The notes below the pieces were generated by a model that was not told where the DNA came from, ran no database searches, and worked only from the letters and a program-made list of their open reading frames with translations. A DNA stretch of 64,000 nucleotides from Chaetoderma sp. LZ-2023a (taxonomy: Eukaryota > Mollusca > Caudofoveata > Chaetodermatida > Chaetodermatidae): contig CM067370.1 in NCBI GenBank assembly GCA_034401795.1, positions 64,050,809 to 64,114,808 on the forward strand, read 5' to 3'. Shown piece after piece: positions 16,507 to 24,883 of this stretch. Numbering within the stretch: the stretch's first letter is position 1; each line of letters opens with the position of its first letter. A program made the position numbers and the translations under genes.

Positions 16507-19110
16507 TTAGTTTAGGTTTGACAGATTGGCGACGGCTACTGGATTAAGTGTGCTGGAGATGTCGCGAAGGTAGAAATCAGTGAATGACGACTCGGCATGC
16601 CATTGTGCTACAGACATCACCTGCTCTAATGAGACACCATTATAAAGGGCCGATGATGCTGCTAGTGTTCGGACCTCATGGGCATTCGCACGATCAATCT
16701 GCTTTCCTGTAGCGATCTTGTGCGACATCTGAATAGCGTCAACTATCCAACGAGAAATAGTATCTTTCGAAGCACGTAAATGGGGAGCTTTGAGACATAA
16801 CCACAGAGATTTCGGGTCGTCTCTCCACTCAGAAGTACGTTTCTTATACATCTTCAGACATCTGACAGGACACCAAGCACAAGAATTTGGGTCATGTCTA
16901 GTTAAACTTGGCAAATTGATCGGCTGTCCTGGATATTTAAGTGACTGATTCTTTGCCAGGAAACAAAGACGTGGAAGTAATCTTAAACCTTCACCCATGA
17001 CGACAAAACGGTCTTGTTCGGCAGAAAGCGCATGAATCTCGCTTCTCCTTCTCGCCGACGCTGCTGCAACCAAGAAAACTGATTTAATAGTTAACAGTTT
17101 AATGTCAATAGATCTAATCGGTTCAAAGGGAGCATGCCCTAAAACCTGTAGAACAAGAGATAGATTCCATGATGGGATAGGAATTGGCTGTCTGGGTCGC
17201 AGATTGCTCATTCCTTTGATAACTTCATTCACGGTGTCATTCTCCACTCCCTCAATGGTGAGACTAGGAATGACCGAAGCTAATGCAGACTTATATGCTG
17301 CTAGGGTAGAAGGTACAAGTTTGTCAACTTCGTATAAATGACAGATAAAATCTGCTACGTGTTGAACAGATGCAGAAAAGGGATCAATATCTCTTCTCTC
17401 ACACCACTGTGCAAATTTGTTGATTCTATAATTATATGTCTTTGTGGTTGAAACTCTTCTGGCTGAAGCAACAAACTTCGCTGCTTGCTCAGAAAAGCCA
17501 TCCTCAATTGCACGCTGCTTGACAACATCCATGCAGTCAATTTGAACATTTCTGGTCTGTCGTGAAGGTACAGACCCTTGTTCTGAGAGATTACATCTCT
17601 TGTGTCTGGAAGAGGGATTGGACTGCAGACCAGAAGGTCCAGCAGATCCGTAAACCATGATCGGCCTGGCCAATAAGGGGCGATCAGTAGTACTTGGCAC
17701 ATCCCCTCTCTTATCTTTGCCAGAACTTTCGGGATGAGAATTGTTGGAGGATACGCATACGCGTACATTCCCTTCCAACTTATCGCCAGTGCGTCTACTG
17801 CTAGAGCTAACGCGTCCGGGATCGGTGACACATAAGTGACCATCTTTGCGTTTTGATTCATCGCAAATAGGTCGACATTTGGCTTGCCCCATTGTTTGAA
17901 TAGAACCTCCGCTACCACTTGGTTGAGCTGCCATTCCGTCGGACGACAAACCGTCCTTCGACTGAGAGCATCCGCTAAGATGTTCAATCTTCCTGGAATG
18001 TGTGCTGCCCGAAGAATAATATTCCTCTCTTGGCACCACAGCAGAAGGTTCCAAACCATCATACACAACTCTGGTGATCTCGTCCCGCCTTGGCGGTTCA
18101 AATAAGACACCACTGTTGAGTTGTCTGTCCTTACTAGGACAATCTTGTCTTGAATTAGACTCTCGAACTTCTGCAGTGCAAATACCACCGCTAATAGCTC
18201 GAGCACATTGATATGTTTCTGCGCATTGGTCCGATCCCATTCCCCTGACACTGACTGATTGTCCAATACCGCTCCCCAACCTGTCAATGATGCATCCGTG
18301 AATATGGACATCTGAGGTTGAGGAGGTTGTAGAGGAACACCTCGCAGGAGATTCTGTTCCGATAACCACCACTGAAGGTGGAATATCAATGGTTCTTTTA
18401 CTGGTATTCTCAGAGATAACGGATCTGTTCTCTGTGACCAGAACGACATCAAATACATCTGAATCGGCCTGCGCCTGAGTGCCGCATATGGCACCACCTT
18501 CTCCAGAGATACTAGCAAACCCAGTATTCTGAGAAATTGACGCGCCGTCAGATAGGCTCCTAGAGAAACCGACTCCAACACTGCAATCAGGCTTCTGACT
18601 CTGCTCTCCGCCGGAAAAGCTACGCCGTCCCTGAGATTGAAAAAAATTCCCAGATAAACAAACTCCTGGGATGGAGTCAGTTCTGATTTCTCTAGATTCA
18701 CAATCCATCCTAGCTTCTTTAACAAGTCTAGGACTACTATCAGATTGCTGCGCAGAGTGACTGGATTCCCCGCCTTTAGCAGCCAGTCGTCTATGTAAGT
18801 GTGAACAGCTATGTTTCTCCTGCGAAGTAAAGAAGTCATGGCGAGAACCACCTTGGTGAAGACCCTCGGAGCCGTGGTCAGGCCGAAGGGAAGAGCATTG
18901 AATTCCCAAACATTGTCTTGGAATGCAAATCGCAGGTACTTCTGAAAAGGAATTGACATTGGAATATGAAAATAAGCATCCTTCAGATCTATCGATACCG
19001 CCCACATGCCTTTCCTCAGCCCTGTCATTACCGCTGCTACCGTCTCCATCTGAAATCTGGGAGAAAGAATAAATTTGTTCAACGGTTTGAGATTGAGAAT
19101 TGGTCTCCAC
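16507..19110 (-). CDS. B1 tyrosine recombinase frame (867 codons)
   Basis: The C-terminal recombinase domain is intact: Arg in 'SARRRSEIHALS', HEVR in 'NAHEVRTLAAS', His in 'QWHAESS' and Tyr in 'FTDFYLRD'. The core-binding part starts near 'DGFSEQAAKFVASARR'. As in family A the frame stays open far upstream across the RT region as Ser-rich sequence. Its function is circle integration, as for family A. The gene is undamaged although gag of the same element is interrupted. Confidence 0.85.
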   Translation of the reverse strand: METNSQSQTVEQIYSFSQISDGDGSSGNDRAEERHVGGIDRSEGCLFSYSNVNSFSEVPAICIPRQCLGIQCSSLRPDHGSEGLHQGGSRHDFFTSQEKHSCSHLHRRLAAKGGESSHSAQQSDSSPRLVKEARMDCESREIRTDSIPGVCLSGNFFQSQGRRSFSGGEQSQKPDCSVGVGFSRSLSDGASISQNTGFASISGEGGAICGTQAQADSDVFDVVLVTENRSVISENTSKRTIDIPPSVVVIGTESPARCSSTTSSTSDVHIHGCIIDRLGSGIGQSVSVRGMGSDQCAETYQCARAISGGICTAEVRESNSRQDCPSKDRQLNSGVLFEPPRRDEITRVVYDGLEPSAVVPREEYYSSGSTHSRKIEHLSGCSQSKDGLSSDGMAAQPSGSGGSIQTMGQAKCRPICDESKRKDGHLCVTDPGRVSSSSRRTGDKLEGNVRVCVSSNNSHPESSGKDKRGDVPSTTDRPLLARPIMVYGSAGPSGLQSNPSSRHKRCNLSEQGSVPSRQTRNVQIDCMDVVKQRAIEDGFSEQAAKFVASARRVSTTKTYNYRINKFAQWCERRDIDPFSASVQHVADFICHLYEVDKLVPSTLAAYKSALASVIPSLTIEGVENDTVNEVIKGMSNLRPRQPIPIPSWNLSLVLQVLGHAPFEPIRSIDIKLLTIKSVFLVAAASARRRSEIHALSAEQDRFVVMGEGLRLLPRLCFLAKNQSLKYPGQPINLPSLTRHDPNSCAWCPVRCLKMYKKRTSEWRDDPKSLWLCLKAPHLRASKDTISRWIVDAIQMSHKIATGKQIDRANAHEVRTLAASSALYNGVSLEQVMSVAQWHAESSFTDFYLRDISSTLNPVAVANLSNLN

Positions 19111-19862
19111 CCTCCGGTACGCTTCGGAACTAGGAACATGATCGAATAGAAGCCCAGCGATGACTGATCGGTGACTAGGTCAATCGCATTCTTCTGACGA
19201 AGCGATTCTATCTCTGACTGAATGGCGACTAGACGGTCTAATTCCCTTGGAATAGGAGTCCATATTGGAGTCGAGGTTAACGGAACTAACGATTGATGGA
19301 TGAGCCAGTCCGGATCGTAGCCGTTTCTTATCCACTGACAGACTAAACAGTCGCGCACGACCTGTTCCCATTGGTTTAGGAATAGCTGAAGTCTGCCTCC
19401 GACGGAAGGAATCTGCACACAGTTGTCGGTCGAGATTAGCCGACAAGACGCTAAATCGCTTGGGTGAAGATTCTTGACTCCATTTGTTTTCAAAGCCGCC
19501 GGTATTGGTTCCGCCGGAAACCCGTCAGACACGAGCCCCACGGCCGCCCCGCGGCTTCTTGTGGTATGACGGTCCAGAACCGCCGCCATGGCTATCCTTA
19601 CGGTAGCCGCCTCGGCCCGAACCGCCACCCTTCCTGTCGTCCTCATACGGCCTCTTACTAGAGGGCTTGTATGCGGACGAACGGCCAGGCGCTTGTGCTC
19701 CGGATGGCCTATGGGCATCACGGGCAGAAGGACGGAAGGGCGATCTAGGACGCTGTCTCTGCTGCTCCTGCCTATGCTGACGGTAGCACTGTTGTGGCTG
19801 AGTCCTCTTGGTCGACTTCCACGACTTGCCGACCACTTCTTGCTCCGCCACCATTGACGCAA
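17355..19862 (-). CDS. B1 reverse transcriptase / RNase H / methyltransferase-like polyprotein (835 codons)
   Basis: Reverse transcriptase motifs 'GGWRPILNLKPLNKF', 'SIDLKDAYFHIPM', 'LPFGLTTAPRVFTKVV' and YIDD in 'HTYIDDWLLKAG'. RNase H motifs TDAS, LLELLAVV, 'TDNSTVVSYLNRQGG' and 'NILADALSRR'. The methyltransferase-like part has 'VDLFAMNQNAK', 'YAYPPTILIPK' and 'APYWPGRSW'. All key acidic residues are present, so the enzyme could still be made if transcribed. The upstream end overlaps the gag tail in another frame. Confidence 0.9.
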   Translation of the reverse strand: MRQWWRSKKWSASRGSRPRGLSHNSATVSIGRSSRDSVLDRPSVLLPVMPIGHPEHKRLAVRPHTSPLVRGRMRTTGRVAVRAEAATVRIAMAAVLDRHTTRSRGAAVGLVSDGFPAEPIPAALKTNGVKNLHPSDLASCRLISTDNCVQIPSVGGRLQLFLNQWEQVVRDCLVCQWIRNGYDPDWLIHQSLVPLTSTPIWTPIPRELDRLVAIQSEIESLRQKNAIDLVTDQSSLGFYSIMFLVPKRTGGWRPILNLKPLNKFILSPRFQMETVAAVMTGLRKGMWAVSIDLKDAYFHIPMSIPFQKYLRFAFQDNVWEFNALPFGLTTAPRVFTKVVLAMTSLLRRRNIAVHTYIDDWLLKAGNPVTLRSNLIVVLDLLKKLGWIVNLEKSELTPSQEFVYLGIFFNLRDGVAFPAESRVRSLIAVLESVSLGAYLTARQFLRILGLLVSLEKVVPYAALRRRPIQMYLMSFWSQRTDPLSLRIPVKEPLIFHLQWWLSEQNLLRGVPLQPPQPQMSIFTDASLTGWGAVLDNQSVSGEWDRTNAQKHINVLELLAVVFALQKFESLIQDKIVLVRTDNSTVVSYLNRQGGTRSPELCMMVWNLLLWCQERNIILRAAHIPGRLNILADALSRRTVCRPTEWQLNQVVAEVLFKQWGKPNVDLFAMNQNAKMVTYVSPIPDALALAVDALAISWKGMYAYAYPPTILIPKVLAKIREGMCQVLLIAPYWPGRSWFTDLLDLLVCSPIPLPDTRDVISQNKGLYLHDRPEMFKLTAWMLSSSVQLRMAFLSKQRSLLLQPEEFQPQRHIIIESTNLHSGVREEILIPFLHLFNT

Positions 19863-20940
19863 CCGTAGAGAGCGCTTGTCGTGCCGAGCCGCCGAACAAG
19901 CCTGGACCTATGAAAGGCGCAGAAGATAACGCAGCCCTCATCTCTGGTCCTGGTTCCACACAATCGAGAACCATTCTCCGTCGCTCTGCCAAGGTTCTCG
20001 TGATTACCCTGGCCAGGCAATCCTGAGACAGGCGCATGGTGTCCCGAACAACTCCGGGAGCAGCCTCTGGCACCTGTCCGCCTTCCGCCGTGCAGTCCAG
20101 CATACCCTGCAAGACGGTACACCCGTGCGACAGCGCAGCCTTGGCTGCCCTAGCCGCATCCTCAATGAGCGTGAGCTCATTGAACGGGTCTTTGTTGGTC
20201 TGAGAAACCAAAGGACGTGACCGCCCCTTGGCCTTCCCAGCCAACGGCCTATTCAGCGCCTCACGTTCCGCAACGGAAAGCCGTGGAACCCTGGCGTACT
20301 GATGATAAGCCTGCTCCAGAAAACGGAAGTCTGCGTGTCCAACGGAAGTGTAGGCATGGCAGAAGAGCCACTGGACAGAGCGCTAGCCGCACGCTCTGAC
20401 ATCCGTTCCATCGCCGGATCGCGCTGAGATCCTAGATCAGATGCCAACCCGAGACGATTGGTCATCCATCCAAGAACCTGCACCCATTCAGCTTCGGTGC
20501 AGAAAGCGGAATCGTCCATCAAAGAACTCCCGTTTTCATCCTCCCTCTCTCCCTTAGATGAGAGGGCCACCGACGATCCTTGCTGAACGCTACGATATAC
20601 ATCTCTGCCAGGACAGAGCGCATCCATAGCGCGACTACCAGCGGCACCAGTATCCAACGAATCGCCAGATACGGATTCGCCGCAGTCCATCGGCTCCAAC
20701 ACGGGATCCGGGACTCCGACGGCCTCAATTACGGCTGGCACTGTCACTCCGATATGAGCCGCACCTAACGCCGCCGGGATAGCCGCAGGAACCGCAAACC
20801 ACGGCTCCGCCGGCATATCCGGTTGCACAAATCGCGGATGAAAAATGCCCGACGGAACGTCGACATCCCCATCCGCCTGGCAAACCCGTACAAATCCCGA
20901 GGGCGACCCCTGGGACGTACTAGGCATCGTCGTCATTGAA
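19525..20940 (-). pseudogene. B1 gag, downstream part (interrupted)
   Basis: Continues the gag begun at 28466-27991. After A2a the frame resumes with 'TTMPSTSQGSPSGFVRVCQ' and 'DGDVDVPSGIFHP', then a frame change near 20250 (about 70 nt shorter than B2 there), then 'PLAGKAKGRSRPLVSQTNKD', the conserved core 'MVLDCVEPGPEMRAALSSA' and 'PFIGPGLFGGSARQ', and an Arg/Gly-rich tail (KKPRGGRGARV). The core 'GPGLFGG' is shared with family A gag. Confidence 0.75.
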
Positions 20941-21158
20941 TAAACGAAATCTAGGATTTCTTTTTTCACGAGAGAGTTGATACTTACCTCCCTAATACTT
21001 TTGATATTGCTAAATATTGGCTTTCACTCAATAAACACTCAGATTTAAACAGTTAGGTGCCCCTACTGGGCAGGGAGTCAGAGCGTAGTCCGGCGGATGC
21101 CAGCCCCACCACCGCGCATGCGCAGACTAGCACTTCCTCTGACTAGATTATTGGCTGA
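20941..21158. repeat. A2a left terminal inverted repeat
   Basis: Same structure as in A1a. Subfamily marker TAGG in 'gaaatctaggattt'. Inverted partner 27799-27978. Confidence 0.9.
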
Positions 21159-21224
21159 CACACATGCAACTATTAAGAGCCTGAAGACCGAGCCTCTGTG
21201 GGGTGGAGAGGCCGGGTCCGTATC

Positions 21225-21324
21225 TAGGGAGGTAAGTATCAACTCTCTCGTGAAAAAAGAAATCCTAGATTTCGTTTATTTCACTTCAAGAGTATACTTA
21301 CCTCCCTAATACTTTTGATATTGC
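21225..21324. repeat. A2a internal complementary region
   Basis: Complement of the left and right ends joined. It carries 'cctagattt' and 'cacttcaag', which match this subfamily's own ends and not those of A1 copies. Confidence 0.9.
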
Positions 21325-21857
21325 CAGAATTCGAAAGTGAATCTGGCGGGAGGGAGGCGAGGTCAAAAGACCAGCTCATCCCTATACGCTTTTTCTGCGT
21401 TTAAGGCACTTAAACTTCTGAAACTGTCTGAAAAAACAGTCAGGATTTGACTAATCATCGGATAACACCACCGATGTATGAGAGATGACCGAATGTCATA
21501 TGCGCTCCCCCCCCCTCCTTCCTGGGAGGAAGAGTCGACTGACCTCAATGTCCTATACGCTCTCTACGTACAAGTGCCATGTACTACAGGACAGAGACGA
21601 AAAAGCTCCATTTTCGTAACTCTCAACAATGAACCACACAAATACACAAACCATCACCATATTAATAACGGGTAACGTGACAATACAATCAACAACGGAC
21701 AACACATGAACAAGACTGACCTTGTTGAAAATGGCTGCTGACATCATCTTCCCATTGGTAAAGACTGATGCAGGCCCAAAAAAGTGGGTGTTTCCATAAA
21801 TTAATTGTGAAATATATAAGTAATGAGGAAAACCCTCCTCAAAAAATATAAACCGAG

Positions 21858-24794
21858 TTATTTTTTCAAAATCGACAAGGCGAGAGGATTAGAGGTGTCA
21901 CGGAGATAATGGTCTGTAAAACTTGACTCACAGTGCCACTGAGCCACCGACATAATATCATCCACCGGGACCCCATTAAATAGGGCGGTGGATGTCACTA
22001 CGCCGCGGACACTGTGAGCCTTGGCCACGTCAACCTGCTTCCCGGTGGCGGATTTATGGCAAAACTGAATGCATTCCACAATCCACCTGGAAATGGTGTC
22101 CTTAGAAGCCCTGCCATGGGGTTCAATATATGACAACCATAACGCTGACTGGTCGGTGCGCCACTCCGCCGTACGTTGTTTGTACCGGCACAGCGCCCGG
22201 ACGGGACACCATGCTTTAGAATTAGGATCATATCTAGTTAAAGCAGGCAAAATAATAGGTTGACCTGGATATTTCAACGACTGATTTTTAGCCAAGAAAT
22301 TAATCCTAGGTAGCAGCTTAAGGCCTTCCCCTGAAACCACAAAACGGTCATCCTCGGCTGATAAGGCATGAATTTCACTCCTACGCCTAGCCGAGGCCGC
22401 AGCAATTAAAAACACAGTCTTCAGTGTTAATAGTTTCATAGAAATGGAACTAAGTGGTTCAAAAGGCTTATCACCTAGTACTTGAAGCACTAGCGATAAA
22501 CTCCAAGACGGAATCACAGGAGGATTCCTTGGTCTTAGATTGCCCATGCCTTTAATTAATACATTTAATGTATTTACTTCATCACTTCCCCTCTTAGCCA
22601 AGCAAGGAATAACAGACATTAATGCTGACTTATAACCAGCAATAGAGTTAGGCTTGAGGCTATAGGCATCATAGAGGTGACAGAGGAAATCAGCTACTAC
22701 TTGAATAGATGAATCCATTGGATCAATACATCTTTTTGAGCACCATTCTGCAAATCTGTTGATTTTATAATTATATGCTCTGGAGGTTGACCCCCTCCTG
22801 GCTTTGGCCATAAACATGGCTGCTTGCTCAGAAAAGCCCTCCTTAATTCTAGATTCCTTGACAACATCCACGCAGTCAATCTGAACATTGACGGATTGTT
22901 GTGAAGGGCCTTGCCCTGGAAGATAATATCGTCCATCAGAGGCAGAGGAACCGGATTGCAGACCAGAAGGTCCAGCAGATCCGTATACCATGATCGGCTT
23001 GGCCAATCCGGGGCGATCAGAAGCACTTGGCATTCCTCTTGTCTGATTTTCTGAAGAATTTTTGGAATCAGGATTGCTGGAGGGAATGCGTATGCATACA
23101 TTCTCCCCCAGCTGATAGCTAACGCATCTGTTGCGAAAGCGCTTGGATCCGGAATCGGAGAGACGTACGTCGTCATCTTCGCATTCTTCTTCGTTGCGAA
23201 CAAATCGATGTTGGGTTTCCCCCAATGGTCGAACAGACGATCCGCCACACATTGATTTAGTTGCCATTCCGTGGGTAAAACACTCATCCTTCGGCTCAAT
23301 GAGTCTGCTAGCAGGTTTAACCTTCCCGGAATATGAACTGCTGTCAAGGTAATCTGGTGATCCAGACACCAACAAAGCAGCTTCCATGTCATCATACAGA
23401 GACTGGGCGACTTCGTTCCGCCCTGGCGGTTTATGTAAGTCACAACTGTTGAGTTGTCTGAACGAATAAGAACAATCTTGCCCTGAACTTTCTGTAAGAA
23501 ATGTTCCAGGGCCAGGACTACTGCTTTTAGCTCCAGTAGATTTATATGTTCCTTTGACTGTTCCAGATTCCAAAGCCCTGATATCGTGTACTCTTCCAGG
23601 CAAGCTCCCCAGCCCTCCATCGATGCATCTGTATACACAGTCACCTGAGGGTGGGGAGGGGTTAGCAAAACCCCCGGCAAGAGATTCTCTGTATTCAACC
23701 ACCATTGCAGGTGGTGAATGAGAGGCGCCAACACTGACACATTCGAGTCCAGCGAACCTGTACTCTGGGTCCATTGTGTCATGAGAAATAACTGGATCGG
23801 CCGCCTGCGTAAGGCGGCCTGAGGAATGACTGGTTCCAATGAAACCATCAACCCCAGCATTCTCAAGTAAACCCGTGCCAGGACATGACGACTGTCGCAC
23901 ACTGACTGAATTAATGAGATGAGTTTCTGAACTCTCTCCTGAGTAGGATAAACATATCCTGTCTCTAGATCGAAGAACATCCCAAGGTAAACAAACTTCT
24001 GGGATGGAGTCAGCTCTGATTTTGGGAAATTGATCATCCAGCCTAAGTCTGTGAGAGTTTTCAAAACAATCTCCAGATTGGCCGACAAACTTTCCCGGGT
24101 GTGCGCTTTCAACAGCCAGTCGTCTATGTACGTGTGGACTGCTATGCTTCTCCTGCGGAGGTATGCTGTGATTGCAAGAACCACACGGGTGAAAACCCGA
24201 GGAGCCGTGGAAATTCCGAAGGGCAACACCCTGAATTCCCACTGTCTGCCCTGGAATGCAAATCTCAGGAAGCGACAGAAACTCCCGTGGATGGGGATGT
24301 GGAAATAAGCGTCCTTCAAATCTATCGACGCCGTCCACATCCCCCTCTCCAACCCCGCCAACACCGAGCGCACCGTTTCCATCTTGAAACTGGGCGTCTC
24401 GATGAACTTGTTCAGTGGCTTGAGGTTGAGAATCGGTCTCCACCCTCCGGTGCGTTTTGTTACCAAGAACAGGGTTGAATAGAAGCCCGGACACCTTTGT
24501 GCCGGCTGAATAGCTCCTTTTTGTACGAGGGAATTTATCTCCTCCTCGATACACAACCTTTGATCTGGATCTCTCGGAATGGGAGTCCAGACTGGCACCA
24601 GAGACAGTCGCGACGGCGGGCCTGTCATCCACTCTGGATGATACCCCACGGAAAGCCATCGCAAGACTAAACGGTCCTGAGTTAACCGTTCCCACTCTTG
24701 CATGTGGTCGGCTAGCCGGCCTCCCACCGGTCCACCTAGGGACCGCGGTGGACACAAGGCATGCAAGAGCGGCACTGTCTCCGTCGCCATACAC
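21858..24794 (-). CDS. A2a tyrosine recombinase frame (978 codons)
   Basis: Complete recombinase with Arg in 'SARRRSEIHAL', HSVRG, His in 'QWHCESS' and Tyr in 'FTDHYLRD'. It keeps Gly after the HxxR motif, unlike A1a. The upstream overlap with RT is open throughout. Nothing in the sequence suggests damage. Confidence 0.87.
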   Translation of the reverse strand: MYGDGDSAALACLVSTAVPRWTGGRPASRPHARVGTVNSGPFSLAMAFRGVSSRVDDRPAVATVSGASLDSHSERSRSKVVYRGGDKFPRTKRSYSAGTKVSGLLFNPVLGNKTHRRVETDSQPQATEQVHRDAQFQDGNGALGVGGVGEGDVDGVDRFEGRLFPHPHPREFLSLPEICIPGQTVGIQGVALRNFHGSSGFHPCGSCNHSIPPQEKHSSPHVHRRLAVESAHPGKFVGQSGDCFENSHRLRLDDQFPKIRADSIPEVCLPWDVLRSRDRICLSYSGESSETHLINSVSVRQSSCPGTGLLENAGVDGFIGTSHSSGRLTQAADPVISHDTMDPEYRFAGLECVSVGASHSPPAMVVEYRESLAGGFANPSPPSGDCVYRCIDGGLGSLPGRVHDIRALESGTVKGTYKSTGAKSSSPGPGTFLTESSGQDCSYSFRQLNSCDLHKPPGRNEVAQSLYDDMEAALLVSGSPDYLDSSSYSGKVKPASRLIEPKDECFTHGMATKSMCGGSSVRPLGETQHRFVRNEEECEDDDVRLSDSGSKRFRNRCVSYQLGENVCIRIPSSNPDSKNSSENQTRGMPSASDRPGLAKPIMVYGSAGPSGLQSGSSASDGRYYLPGQGPSQQSVNVQIDCVDVVKESRIKEGFSEQAAMFMAKARRGSTSRAYNYKINRFAEWCSKRCIDPMDSSIQVVADFLCHLYDAYSLKPNSIAGYKSALMSVIPCLAKRGSDEVNTLNVLIKGMGNLRPRNPPVIPSWSLSLVLQVLGDKPFEPLSSISMKLLTLKTVFLIAAASARRRSEIHALSAEDDRFVVSGEGLKLLPRINFLAKNQSLKYPGQPIILPALTRYDPNSKAWCPVRALCRYKQRTAEWRTDQSALWLSYIEPHGRASKDTISRWIVECIQFCHKSATGKQVDVAKAHSVRGVVTSTALFNGVPVDDIMSVAQWHCESSFTDHYLRDTSNPLALSILKK

Positions 24795-24883
24795 ACCGGC
24801 GTGGTCCTTACCGCGGTAAGCGCCCTGTCAGGAACGATAACCACGCCCAGATCCTCGCGCGCCCCGCCCCGCCCCGCGCGCAC
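22697..24883 (-). CDS. A2a reverse transcriptase / RNase H / methyltransferase-like polyprotein (728 codons)
   Basis: Same domains as A1a: 'KRTGGWRPILNLKPLNKF', YIDD in 'HTYIDDWLLKAH', TDAS, 'SDNSTVVTYINRQGG', 'NIDLFATKKNAK', 'YAFPPAILIPKIL', 'APDWPSRSWY'. The open frame starts further downstream than in A1a (24883), still overlapping the end of gag, so the initiation site is uncertain. All catalytic residues are present. Confidence 0.9.
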   Translation of the reverse strand: MRAGRGGAREDLGVVIVPDRALTAVRTTPVCMATETVPLLHALCPPRSLGGPVGGRLADHMQEWERLTQDRLVLRWLSVGYHPEWMTGPPSRLSLVPVWTPIPRDPDQRLCIEEEINSLVQKGAIQPAQRCPGFYSTLFLVTKRTGGWRPILNLKPLNKFIETPSFKMETVRSVLAGLERGMWTASIDLKDAYFHIPIHGSFCRFLRFAFQGRQWEFRVLPFGISTAPRVFTRVVLAITAYLRRRSIAVHTYIDDWLLKAHTRESLSANLEIVLKTLTDLGWMINFPKSELTPSQKFVYLGMFFDLETGYVYPTQERVQKLISLIQSVCDSRHVLARVYLRMLGLMVSLEPVIPQAALRRRPIQLFLMTQWTQSTGSLDSNVSVLAPLIHHLQWWLNTENLLPGVLLTPPHPQVTVYTDASMEGWGACLEEYTISGLWNLEQSKEHINLLELKAVVLALEHFLQKVQGKIVLIRSDNSTVVTYINRQGGTKSPSLCMMTWKLLCWCLDHQITLTAVHIPGRLNLLADSLSRRMSVLPTEWQLNQCVADRLFDHWGKPNIDLFATKKNAKMTTYVSPIPDPSAFATDALAISWGRMYAYAFPPAILIPKILQKIRQEECQVLLIAPDWPSRSWYTDLLDLLVCNPVPLPLMDDIIFQGKALHNNPSMFRLTAWMLSRNLELRRAFLSKQPCLWPKPGGGQPPEHIIIKSTDLQNGAQKDVLIQWIHLFK